Below, piece by piece: positions 1-5,243 of a DNA stretch of 5,243 nucleotides. The notes below the pieces were generated by a model. The model saw only the letters and a program-made list of their open reading frames with translations, was not told where the DNA came from and did not search any database. The translations under genes were made by a program, and so were the position numbers. Position 1 is the stretch's first letter; each line of letters starts with the position of its first letter. This DNA comes from Helicobacteraceae bacterium (GTDB taxonomy: Bacteria > Campylobacterota > Campylobacteria > Campylobacterales > Sulfurimonadaceae). The DNA lies in assembly GCA_027061425.1 (NCBI GenBank), contig JALSUN010000142.1, positions 24,250 through 29,492 of the forward strand, written 5' to 3'.

Positions 1-69
1 TCGTAGAGTATCAGTAGAGGCTTTTTTGGTCAGGCTATCAATGTCACACTCAATCGAATATATAAAAGA
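1..69 (-). pseudogene. Possible GGDEF-domain gene remnant, runs off left edge
   Basis: On the minus strand the frame is open from 69 down to the window edge (23 codons) and includes SLTKKASTDTLR. This resembles the usual entry to a GGDEF domain, where a short helix leads into a D-x-L-T-G-type motif; the diguanylate cyclase at 282-3122 has NHDKLTGAYNR at the same place. Two in-frame stops lie just upstream (76-78 and 70-72), and there is no ATG, GTG or TTG after them, so an intact gene cannot start here. It could be the middle of a broken gene, a frameshifted gene, or a chance open frame. The plus strand is also open over 2-73, so openness alone is not evidence. The call rests on a short motif resemblance, and the residue after D-T-L is R rather than the usual T. 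Confidence 0.3.
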
Positions 70-281
70 TTAATCCTAACATTTATAAGTGATAGTATGC
101 TCCAAAAAGACTCTCTTTTATCTACAATATCTACCAATTACTCTGCCGCCTTAATTATTGTCTGTTGCTTATAACTGTTTTTGATCTATTCATTAGTAAT
201 ATTTGCAAAATGTATTATATAATATATCAAATTTCAACAGATTAACAACGCAAGAAAACAGAATTATTTAGAAGGAGATGC
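70..281. other. AT-rich intergenic region upstream of the diguanylate cyclase gene
   Basis: All six frames are broken by frequent stops here, and I see no tRNA-like or CRISPR-like structure. The region holds the candidate promoter and the ribosome binding site of the gene at 282. The minus strand has short open stretches between stops, which could be decayed coding sequence connected with the possible GGDEF remnant at 1-69, but no protein family is recognisable in them. Confidence 0.5.
213..224 (+). promoter_or_regulatory. Candidate -10 region inside an AT palindrome, for the diguanylate cyclase gene
   Basis: A perfect TATAAT occurs at 218-223 within the perfect 12-base palindrome TATTATATAATA (213-224). 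Transcription would start near 230, giving a leader of about 50 bases before the TTG start at 282. No convincing -35 is seen, which is usual for Campylobacterota housekeeping promoters. The region is so AT-rich that a chance match is possible. Confidence 0.4.
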
Positions 282-284
282 TTG
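271..284 (+). promoter_or_regulatory. Ribosome binding site that selects a TTG start
   Basis: A strong Shine-Dalgarno sequence, GAAGGAG (271-277), is followed at once by an ATG (278-280) and four bases later by a TTG (282-284). The ATG is in another frame and ends after 10 codons at the TGA at 308-310; it also touches the Shine-Dalgarno core, so initiation there would be poor. The TTG is in frame with the 946-residue protein. The next in-frame ATG (726-728, residue 149) would remove most of the first FIST half. TTG is therefore the best start. Confidence 0.65.
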
Positions 285-3122
285 AAGACAGAGACCATAA
301 CACTGTTTGAAACACAAAAGCTAAAAGCAGCACAACTGTCAAAATACAGTAAATTGGACAATGTTCTTGTTCAAGTTTTCAGCACTCTACATAACAACCT
401 CAAAAAACTACAACAGATTTTAGACACTTTAAACCAAGAGTTACCCTTAGCAACCGTGATAGGTGCTACCACTGATGGCGAGATAGAGTCAGGGAATGTC
501 TATACTAATACAACTATCATCGCTATCACTATTTTTGAGACAACACAACTTCGTTCTGTTGGATTTAGTGGAACAGATGAAGCATCACTTGCAAAAGATC
601 TGACCCATGGACTCTGCAGCAATAATACCAAACTCATTATCACCTTTAGTGACGGGGCTTCAAATGGAGAGGCTTACCTCTCTAGTATTCATCATACAGC
701 ACCAGACATTCCTGTAGCAGGAGGAATGGCAGGAGACAACGCTACATTTACACAGACCTATGTCATCCATGGTAGAAAGATTATCGCTCAAGGTGCTGTT
801 GGGGTCAGTCTGAACTCAGACCATCTCTATGTTGAGACTAATTACAGTTTTGACTGGCAACCCCTTGGTAAATTAATGACCATTACGAAAGTAGACAAGA
901 ACCGTGTCTATGAGATAGACTATATGCCCGCTGCACAAGCTTATGGAAAATATCTTGGAAAAGAGGTTGAAGCCTCTTTTCCTAATGTCGGGATAGAGTT
1001 TCCGCTCTTATTACAGCGTAACGGCCACTTTTATGCCCGTGCAGCAGTAGGTAAGTTTGACGATGGGTCTCTCTCTTTTGCAGGTAACCTTAAGGAAGGT
1101 GACAAAGTCTCGTTAGGTTTTGCTGACATCAGCCAAATCCTCAGTAACTCTTTAGAAAAAGCCCAGGAGGTCTCTAGAAGTAATGTTGAGACCTTCTTCA
1201 TCTACTCCTGTATGGCGCGCCGCCGTTTTATGAGTGATGTTATTTATAGAGAAATAGAACCTTATGCAGAGATCGCGCCTACTGCAGGCTTTTTTACCTA
1301 TGGTGAGTTTTACCACCATGAGGGTGAAAACTACCTTTTTAATGAGACCTTGACCTTTGTTGCACTCAGTGAAAATATAGAGAAACCTGTTGTACCGCGT
1401 ACTCTTAAAAGCAGCCATGTCAATAGTGACTTTAGCCGTACTTTTAAAGCACTCAGTCATCTTTTTACAGCTACACAAAAAGAGTATGAGTTCAACCAGC
1501 AACTTCTCAACACTGTAGTTGAGACAGGACGTATTGGGTATTTCGTTCGTTCGCATACTGACGACTACATACACTTTTCAGGTATTGCACAAGAGCTTTT
1601 TGGTGTTAAAGATCGTCACCATAAACACAATGGCTATAGTGCACTCATGACACTGCTTCGTAAGCGTATACACCCTGATGATTTGAAAGAAGCCTTAGGA
1701 GTCCTCCAAGAAGCTAACAGAAAACAAGAAGGGTACGAGCTTAGTTGTCGTCTGATTATGCCCAATGGGAAACTACGATATATAAAAATTATTACACACT
1801 TAGGCTTTACTACAGGAGGCACGCTCAACCGTACAGTGGGTACAGTCTACGATCTGAGTGAACTCAAAGAGGAACAAAACCGCCACTCTGAACTCTCATT
1901 TTTAATAGAGAACACCGTAAATGAAGTATATATCGTTGATGCGACCTCTCTTACCTACCTTTATGCAAACGACAAAGCTGTCACAACATTAGGTTATGAC
2001 AAAGAGACTCTTTACACCATGGACATCTATGACATCAACCCTGATATGACTCAAGAAAAAGTAGAGGGTCTAAAAGGGGCAATGAAAGAGCATGAAGTAC
2101 TCTCTTCTGAGAGTGTACATCGCAGAGAAGATGGTACTCTTTATCCAAGCCGTTCTCAAATTTATTACACCCACTATTTTGGTAAAAAAGCTTATGTTAT
2201 TTTTTCAACAAATATCACAAAAGAGCGTGAACGTGAAGAAAATGAGAAAACACTCAAAGAGACCTTAGAAAATGTCCTCGATTACAGCGGTACCCTCTTT
2301 TTACTTACACGCAAAACTAAGATGGTACATGCCAACAAAGCATTGTTAGAGTTTTTTGCACTTGAAAATGTTGAAGCTTTACAGAAAAAATTTCATTGTG
2401 TTATGGATATATTTGAAGATGAAGAGGGTTATTTCTCTACCAAAGATATAGAGAACGATGATCCGGGGTGTCCCTGTATCTCTACCATTAAAGACAGAGA
2501 TGTTTTAGGCGTTGTCATCCATGAACCCACCCAGCAAAAAAGAGTACTCAAACTTAACCTTAGTCAACTACCAAATGACACCTTCCTTATCTCAATGACC
2601 GATGTCACAGAGATAGAGCAACAAGCAAAGCGTTTTGAATATCAAGCCAACCATGACAAGTTGACCGGTGCCTACAATAGAAGTTACCTCGAGTATGTGT
2701 ATCAAAAACATCTTGATAACTTTGCCCATGAAAACATCCCTTGTGCTTTTATACTCTTAGATATAGATGACTTTAAACTCATCAATGACAACTACGGTCA
2801 CCTTACTGGAGATCGTGTACTTATCTTGTTAAGTAGCATCATTACACAAAAAATCCGTCAAGATGATATTTTTGTACGTTGGGGTGGAGAGGAGTTTTTA
2901 CTACTTCTCCCTAAAACTTCTCAAGAAAATGCTGTCAAACTGGCAGAGATATTACGTCAAGAGATCAGTAAATTAGACATAGGTATAGACTGTAGGATCA
3001 CCAGCAGTTTTGGGGTAACTGGCTGTCTTAAAAACGACACAAAAGAGGGACTTTTTGGGCGTTTAGATAGCGCTTTATATGCTGCAAAACGTTCGGGAAA
3101 GAACTGTGTAGAGTCTTTATAA
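282..3122 (+). CDS. FIST-PAS-PAS-PAS-GGDEF sensory diguanylate cyclase
   Basis: Predicted cytoplasmic diguanylate cyclase (2 GTP to cyclic di-GMP); no signal peptide or membrane segment is visible. Order: FIST N-terminal half, residues ~27-205, with GATTDGEI and PVAGGMAGDN; FIST C-terminal half, ~208-365, with SCMARRR (309-315) and AGFFTYGEF (335-343); PAS 1 ~406-530; PAS 2 ~538-650, with NITKERERE at its exit; a PAS-like third domain ~658-776; GGDEF domain ~785-946. The catalytic motif GGEEF is at 868-872, the metal-binding region LDIDDFK begins with L826-D827, and the product-inhibition motif RQDD (859-862) lies exactly five residues before GGEEF, so synthesis and feedback inhibition both look intact. 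No EAL domain is present. FIST domains are known signal-input modules and include the heme/NO-binding NosP proteins; the ligand here is unknown. Starts at TTG behind a strong Shine-Dalgarno sequence. Probably a single-gene unit. Confidence 0.93.
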   Translation: MKTETITLFETQKLKAAQLSKYSKLDNVLVQVFSTLHNNLKKLQQILDTLNQELPLATVIGATTDGEIESGNVYTNTTIIAITIFETTQLRSVGFSGTDEASLAKDLTHGLCSNNTKLIITFSDGASNGEAYLSSIHHTAPDIPVAGGMAGDNATFTQTYVIHGRKIIAQGAVGVSLNSDHLYVETNYSFDWQPLGKLMTITKVDKNRVYEIDYMPAAQAYGKYLGKEVEASFPNVGIEFPLLLQRNGHFYARAAVGKFDDGSLSFAGNLKEGDKVSLGFADISQILSNSLEKAQEVSRSNVETFFIYSCMARRRFMSDVIYREIEPYAEIAPTAGFFTYGEFYHHEGENYLFNETLTFVALSENIEKPVVPRTLKSSHVNSDFSRTFKALSHLFTATQKEYEFNQQLLNTVVETGRIGYFVRSHTDDYIHFSGIAQELFGVKDRHHKHNGYSALMTLLRKRIHPDDLKEALGVLQEANRKQEGYELSCRLIMPNGKLRYIKIITHLGFTTGGTLNRTVGTVYDLSELKEEQNRHSELSFLIENTVNEVYIVDATSLTYLYANDKAVTTLGYDKETLYTMDIYDINPDMTQEKVEGLKGAMKEHEVLSSESVHRREDGTLYPSRSQIYYTHYFGKKAYVIFSTNITKEREREENEKTLKETLENVLDYSGTLFLLTRKTKMVHANKALLEFFALENVEALQKKFHCVMDIFEDEEGYFSTKDIENDDPGCPCISTIKDRDVLGVVIHEPTQQKRVLKLNLSQLPNDTFLISMTDVTEIEQQAKRFEYQANHDKLTGAYNRSYLEYVYQKHLDNFAHENIPCAFILLDIDDFKLINDNYGHLTGDRVLILLSSIITQKIRQDDIFVRWGGEEFLLLLPKTSQENAVKLAEILRQEISKLDIGIDCRITSSFGVTGCLKNDTKEGLFGRLDSALYAAKRSGKNCVESL

Positions 3123-3131
3123 GTAAGGTTT

Positions 3132-3140
3132 TGCTAAAAT
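3132..3140 (+). promoter_or_regulatory. Extended -10 promoter for the metal-uptake cluster
   Basis: TGCTAAAAT (3132-3140) is an extended -10 (TG-n-TAAAAT) preceded by a short T-run, a form typical of Campylobacterota vegetative promoters, which lack a conserved -35. It sits in the 25-base gap after the diguanylate cyclase stop. Transcription would be expected to start around 3146-3148, at or just before the ATG of the small protein. It therefore gives the downstream genes a promoter of their own and probably a leaderless message. Confidence 0.6.
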
Positions 3141-3154
3141 TTCAGTTATGAAAT
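3139..3154. promoter_or_regulatory. Candidate repressor operator over the start site
   Basis: ATTTCAGTTATGAAAT is a perfect inverted repeat with 6-base arms and a 4-base centre. It overlaps the end of the -10 box, the predicted transcription start and the ATG, so a dimeric repressor bound here would block the promoter. Given the metal-uptake genes downstream, a Zur- or Fur-like regulator is the natural suspect. The match to known Zur boxes is not close, and an AT-rich dyad of this size can arise by chance. Confidence 0.35.
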
Positions 3155-3414
3155 GGTCTTTACAGTCGCTTATAGCGATACTTTTTGTTATCAGCACCAT
3201 TACAACCAGTCTTCATGAACTTGCACCGCATCATGACAGTAGCAACTGTCAGATCTGTACATTGGTTCAGCACGACAGTGGTCTGGTTCCAGAAGAAATG
3301 CTCGACCTGACAGCTGTCACCACGCTTTTTGAAGCGATCCTCTTTCCAAAAACAACCTACCTGCACCAGGAAAAGCTTGCCTTTTCTTCACGTGCGCCTC
3401 CTCTTTTTAGCTAA
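3148..3414 (+). CDS. Small exported His/Cys protein with C-terminal RAPP motif
   Basis: 88 residues, function unknown. An N-terminal hydrophobic segment (~5-22) looks like a signal peptide or membrane anchor. It is followed by a compact set of possible metal ligands: H23, H28, H29, C34-x2-C37 and H42. A second, weaker hydrophobic stretch lies at ~54-67, and the protein ends SRAPPLFS (R82-P85 = RAPP). From memory, small proteins with this plan (signal, His/Cys cluster, terminal RAPP) occur near zinc and other metal uptake genes in Proteobacteria; I cannot name the family with certainty. The barrel protein follows 116 bases downstream and a metal-binding ABC protein after that, which supports a periplasmic role in binding or passing on metal. 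There is no Shine-Dalgarno sequence at a useful distance (AAGG ends 20 bases upstream), and the promoter places transcription start near the ATG, so translation is probably leaderless. The gene reading is solid; the role is an inference. Confidence 0.8.
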   Translation: MKWSLQSLIAILFVISTITTSLHELAPHHDSSNCQICTLVQHDSGLVPEEMLDLTAVTTLFEAILFPKTTYLHQEKLAFSSRAPPLFS

Positions 3415-3530
3415 ATACACTACTAACCTTTATTATATATTTGCTCTCCAACAAAGAGCCACTTTTGACCCAAAGTCTCGATCTATTTTAGTAAGATCTT
3501 TGGTTACATAAAAACAATGGATATTTACCT
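3415..3530 (+). promoter_or_regulatory. Intergenic leader of the barrel gene, with a hairpin at 3470-3503
   Basis: CCAAAG (3470-3475) pairs with CTTTGG (3498-3503), and inside it ATCT (3481-3484) pairs with AGAT (3494-3497), leaving a 5-base bulge on the left and a 9-base loop. No T-run follows, so it is not a classical terminator; it could be an RNA processing or stability element or a regulatory fold. A possible -10, TATTAT, is at 3431-3436. The ATG at 3531 has only a weak upstream GG (3519-3520) and no real Shine-Dalgarno sequence. The upstream ATG at 3517 is out of frame. Confidence 0.3.
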
Positions 3531-4757
3531 ATGCAAAAAAGATTTCTTTTTCTATCACTTTTCAGTACCCTCGCCCTGTTCGCAGACAGCGAGACCGATA
3601 CGCTGAAAGCACAACTCAAACAGCAGCAGGAGACTACTCAAAAACTGCTTTCACGCGTAGAGACGCTTGAATCAAAACAGCAAAGCAGTGTCAACACCAG
3701 TGCCAGCTTCTCACAAAATGCCTATCTACCGGACATCGCTATGATTTTAAACATGTCGGCAGTCTATCGGGATGTGAACAACAGCGCCTATGAGAACTTC
3801 GCTGTTCCTGGTTATATAGCCAGCGGCGATGCCGAACTGCCTTTTAACAAAAACAGAGGCTACAACCTTAATTATGCCGAATTTGCAGTACACTCTGTCG
3901 TCGATCCCTACTTCGAAGCCTTTGCCTTTTTACACATGCACCCTAATGAACTTGAGATAGACGAAGCCTTTGTCACTACGACAAGTTTACCAGCAGGCTT
4001 GCGTATCAAAGCAGGAAAGTTCAAAAGTGCTTTTGGACGGCTCAACGAAAAGCACCAACACTCCTGGAACTTCGATGAACAGGCACTGATATACAAGTCG
4101 CTCTTTGGTCCCGATGCCATCAGTGATCCCGGCATTCAGCTGCAGTGGGTCGCTCCAACCGACACCTACATCATGGCAGGTGTTGAAGGACTTCAAGGGA
4201 CGAACGAGAGAAGCTTCGGCGACACAGAATCACCGAACCTCATCGTAGGGTATCTCAAATCGAGCATAGATATAGGTGATGAGCTTTCCATACTCGGCGG
4301 CGTCAGCATAGCCCACGGTAAAACCACTGCAAAGAACAGCAGTGATATTTACGGCGTCGACCTCACCATGCGCGAGCAGCTCGGAAGCTACAGTGCACTG
4401 ACATGGCAGAGCGAGTACCTACAGCGAAACAAAGTCATAAGCGCAGCCAAGACAGACAGACAGGCAGGACTCTACACCCAGCTCGTCTATCAGTACAGTA
4501 ATAACTATTCGACAGGCATCCGTTACGATGCCCTCACCAAAAATGATACCGATCTTTCTGCCTACAGTGGTGTTAACACGGACAACCTTGACAGAGTTAC
4601 CGCGATGCTGGAGTACAAACCATTCCCTATGTCACGTCTGCGGCTCAACTACTCCTACGACAGAAGCAAGATCATTGCCGGCCAACGCAAAAACATTAAC
4701 ACAGTGATGATGACACTCAACATTGCTGCAGGTGCCCATGGCGCCCACGCTTACTAG
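3531..4757 (+). CDS. Outer-membrane beta-barrel protein, zinc-regulated receptor/porin family
   Basis: 408 residues, exported to the outer membrane, probably admitting metal or a metal complex. A signal peptide is cleaved near A18 (LALFA|DSE). Residues ~20-53 are Gln/Glu/Lys-rich with heptad-like leucines, a short periplasmic coiled coil as in trimeric porins. The rest alternates polar and hydrophobic residues as barrel strands do and ends on an aromatic, Y408, as outer-membrane insertion requires. Family hallmarks, recalled rather than searched: KAGKFKSAFGRLNEKHQHSW (residues 160-179), the following IYKSLFG and LQWVAPTDTYI, and the terminal GAHGAH (401-406). Homologues are often annotated zinc-regulated TonB-dependent outer membrane receptor. 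At 408 residues, with a coiled coil and no visible plug domain, a porin-like channel fits better than a true TonB receptor. H175, H177, H403 and H406 are possible metal contacts. The metal-binding ABC protein starts 9 bases downstream. Confidence 0.85.
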   Translation: MQKRFLFLSLFSTLALFADSETDTLKAQLKQQQETTQKLLSRVETLESKQQSSVNTSASFSQNAYLPDIAMILNMSAVYRDVNNSAYENFAVPGYIASGDAELPFNKNRGYNLNYAEFAVHSVVDPYFEAFAFLHMHPNELEIDEAFVTTTSLPAGLRIKAGKFKSAFGRLNEKHQHSWNFDEQALIYKSLFGPDAISDPGIQLQWVAPTDTYIMAGVEGLQGTNERSFGDTESPNLIVGYLKSSIDIGDELSILGGVSIAHGKTTAKNSSDIYGVDLTMREQLGSYSALTWQSEYLQRNKVISAAKTDRQAGLYTQLVYQYSNNYSTGIRYDALTKNDTDLSAYSGVNTDNLDRVTAMLEYKPFPMSRLRLNYSYDRSKIIAGQRKNINTVMMTLNIAAGAHGAHAY

Positions 4758-4760
4758 GAA
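4756..4760 (+). promoter_or_regulatory. Ribosome binding site overlapping the upstream stop codon
   Basis: AGGAA begins inside the TAG stop of the barrel gene (4755-4757) and lies six bases before the ATG at 4767. This tight arrangement, with nine bases between genes, points to co-transcription and probably translational coupling of the barrel and binding-protein genes. Confidence 0.7.
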
Positions 4761-4766
4761 AATATT

Positions 4767-5243
4767 ATGAAAAAATTACTACTGCTTACGCTACTACTAT
4801 CATCCTCTGCTTTTGCCTCTCTAAGAGTCGATACAACCTACTCAACTCTGGGTGCTATCACTCAGGAAGTCGGAGGTGATTTAGTGAGTGTAACCGTACT
4901 GGGAAGTTCCAAGTATGACCCCCATTTCATCGTCCCTAAACCCTCACTACTCTCCAAACTCCGTCGTGCCGACCTGCTCATCATGAATGGCGGAGGACTG
5001 GAACTCGGTTGGCTGCCGCCACTCATCCAAAATGCCCACAACAGAAACATACAAAACGGTGCCAAAGGGCTTTTAGACATCTCGCACTCCATAGCGATGA
5101 TCGATAAGCCCGCAGCGGTTTCTCGTGCCTTTGGTGATGTCCATGCACAAGGAAATCCCCACTACTCAACCGATCCGCATCTGGTGATCACTATCGCAAC
5201 AGCTATTGTAGACAAACTGATGCAGCTGGACCCCGACAACGCC
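4767..5243 (+). CDS. Periplasmic metal-binding protein of an ABC importer, ZnuA/TroA type (3' end missing)
   Basis: The first 159 codons are present and the frame is open at the window edge; full-length relatives have about 290-310 residues. The protein captures a divalent metal, most likely Zn(II) or Mn(II), in the periplasm and delivers it to an inner-membrane ABC permease. A signal peptide spans ~1-17 (SSSAFA|S). Typical cluster A-I features are KYDPHFIVPKPS (49-60), with H53 as expected first ligand; ADLLIMNGGGLE (68-79), the conserved strand and turn; and GDVHAQGNPHY (123-133), with H132 as expected second ligand. The His-rich loop of classical ZnuA is absent: only a short loop containing H126 precedes NPHY. 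Relatives usually have NPHYWLDP, whereas this one has NPHYSTDP. The remaining ligands lie in the missing half. The close link to the barrel gene favours zinc, but specificity cannot be settled from this part. Confidence 0.92.
   Translation, partial: MKKLLLLTLLLSSSAFASLRVDTTYSTLGAITQEVGGDLVSVTVLGSSKYDPHFIVPKPSLLSKLRRADLLIMNGGGLELGWLPPLIQNAHNRNIQNGAKGLLDISHSIAMIDKPAAVSRAFGDVHAQGNPHYSTDPHLVITIATAIVDKLMQLDPDNA

Noticed and set aside
2..73. Plus-strand open frame from the left edge ending in TAA at 71-73
   Set aside because: It could be the tail of an upstream gene, but the 23 residues show no recognisable motif and compete with the minus-strand reading; not enough to call a gene.
19..112. Complementary TTTTTGG (near 21-30) and CCAAAAA (near 102-108) arms
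   Set aside because: Only seven paired bases of low complexity with a loop of about 70 bases; not a credible hairpin or terminator.
1152..1574. Minus-strand open frame of 140 codons inside the FIST/PAS gene
   Set aside because: It lies opposite a clearly conserved coding frame, has no recognisable domain and no ribosome binding context; a shadow frame.
3123..3147. Search for a terminator after the diguanylate cyclase gene
   Set aside because: The 25-base gap has no GC-rich stem with a T-run; it is occupied by the promoter of the next gene.
3329..3511. Plus-strand 60-codon frame overlapping the end of the small His/Cys protein
   Set aside because: It starts inside a supported gene, has no Shine-Dalgarno sequence, and its Arg/Lys/Leu-rich product resembles nothing known.
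3908..4196. Two overlapping minus-strand frames within the barrel gene
   Set aside because: Both are antisense to the best conserved part of the barrel family and have no protein features of their own.
4862..5092. Minus-strand 76-codon frame opposite the metal-binding protein gene
   Set aside because: It mirrors the conserved ZnuA/TroA region; its Ser/Pro-rich product is typical of antisense translation.
1..5243. CRISPR arrays, tRNA or rRNA genes, insertion sequences, defence or toxin-antitoxin systems
   Set aside because: I saw no spaced direct repeats, cloverleaf-like elements, transposase motifs or terminal inverted repeats, and the coding sequence is accounted for by a signalling gene and a metal-uptake cluster.

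Overview
The window looks like a piece of a Campylobacterota chromosome, most likely a free-living Sulfurimonas- or Sulfurovum-like organism. This rests on three things: AT-rich intergenic DNA, a TGnTAAAAT-type extended -10 without an obvious -35, and a very large FIST-PAS-GGDEF protein of the sort common in that group. The assignment is an inference; there is no rRNA or other marker gene to confirm it.

Layout. Positions 1-281 are mostly non-coding and AT-rich. The first ~69 bases have a minus-strand open frame that reads like the entrance to a GGDEF domain but has no start codon, so it may be a gene remnant. Positions 282-3122 (+) encode a 946-residue signalling protein: a FIST sensor module, three PAS-like domains and a catalytically intact GGDEF domain. 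It should make cyclic di-GMP in response to a small-molecule or redox/gas signal. Its start appears to be TTG, because the ATG directly after the Shine-Dalgarno sequence is out of frame.

From 3148 to the right edge, three plus-strand genes form a probable metal (zinc-type) uptake cluster. They are an 88-residue exported His/Cys protein ending in a RAPP motif (3148-3414), a 408-residue outer-membrane beta-barrel protein of the family often labelled zinc-regulated outer membrane receptor (3531-4757), and the start of a ZnuA/TroA-type periplasmic metal-binding protein (4767 to the window end, incomplete). The proposed path is metal entry through the barrel and capture by the ABC-transporter binding protein, with the small protein perhaps acting as a periplasmic metal-handling accessory. 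The permease and ATPase would be expected beyond the right edge.

The cluster appears to have its own promoter in the 25-base gap after the diguanylate cyclase gene. That promoter would start transcription at or within a base or two of the ATG, and a perfect 6+4+6 inverted repeat covers the start site, a plausible operator position for a Zur/Fur-type repressor. The left half (about 40% G+C in a sampled 60-base stretch) and right half (about 50%) differ in base composition, which fits two separately inherited units rather than one operon.
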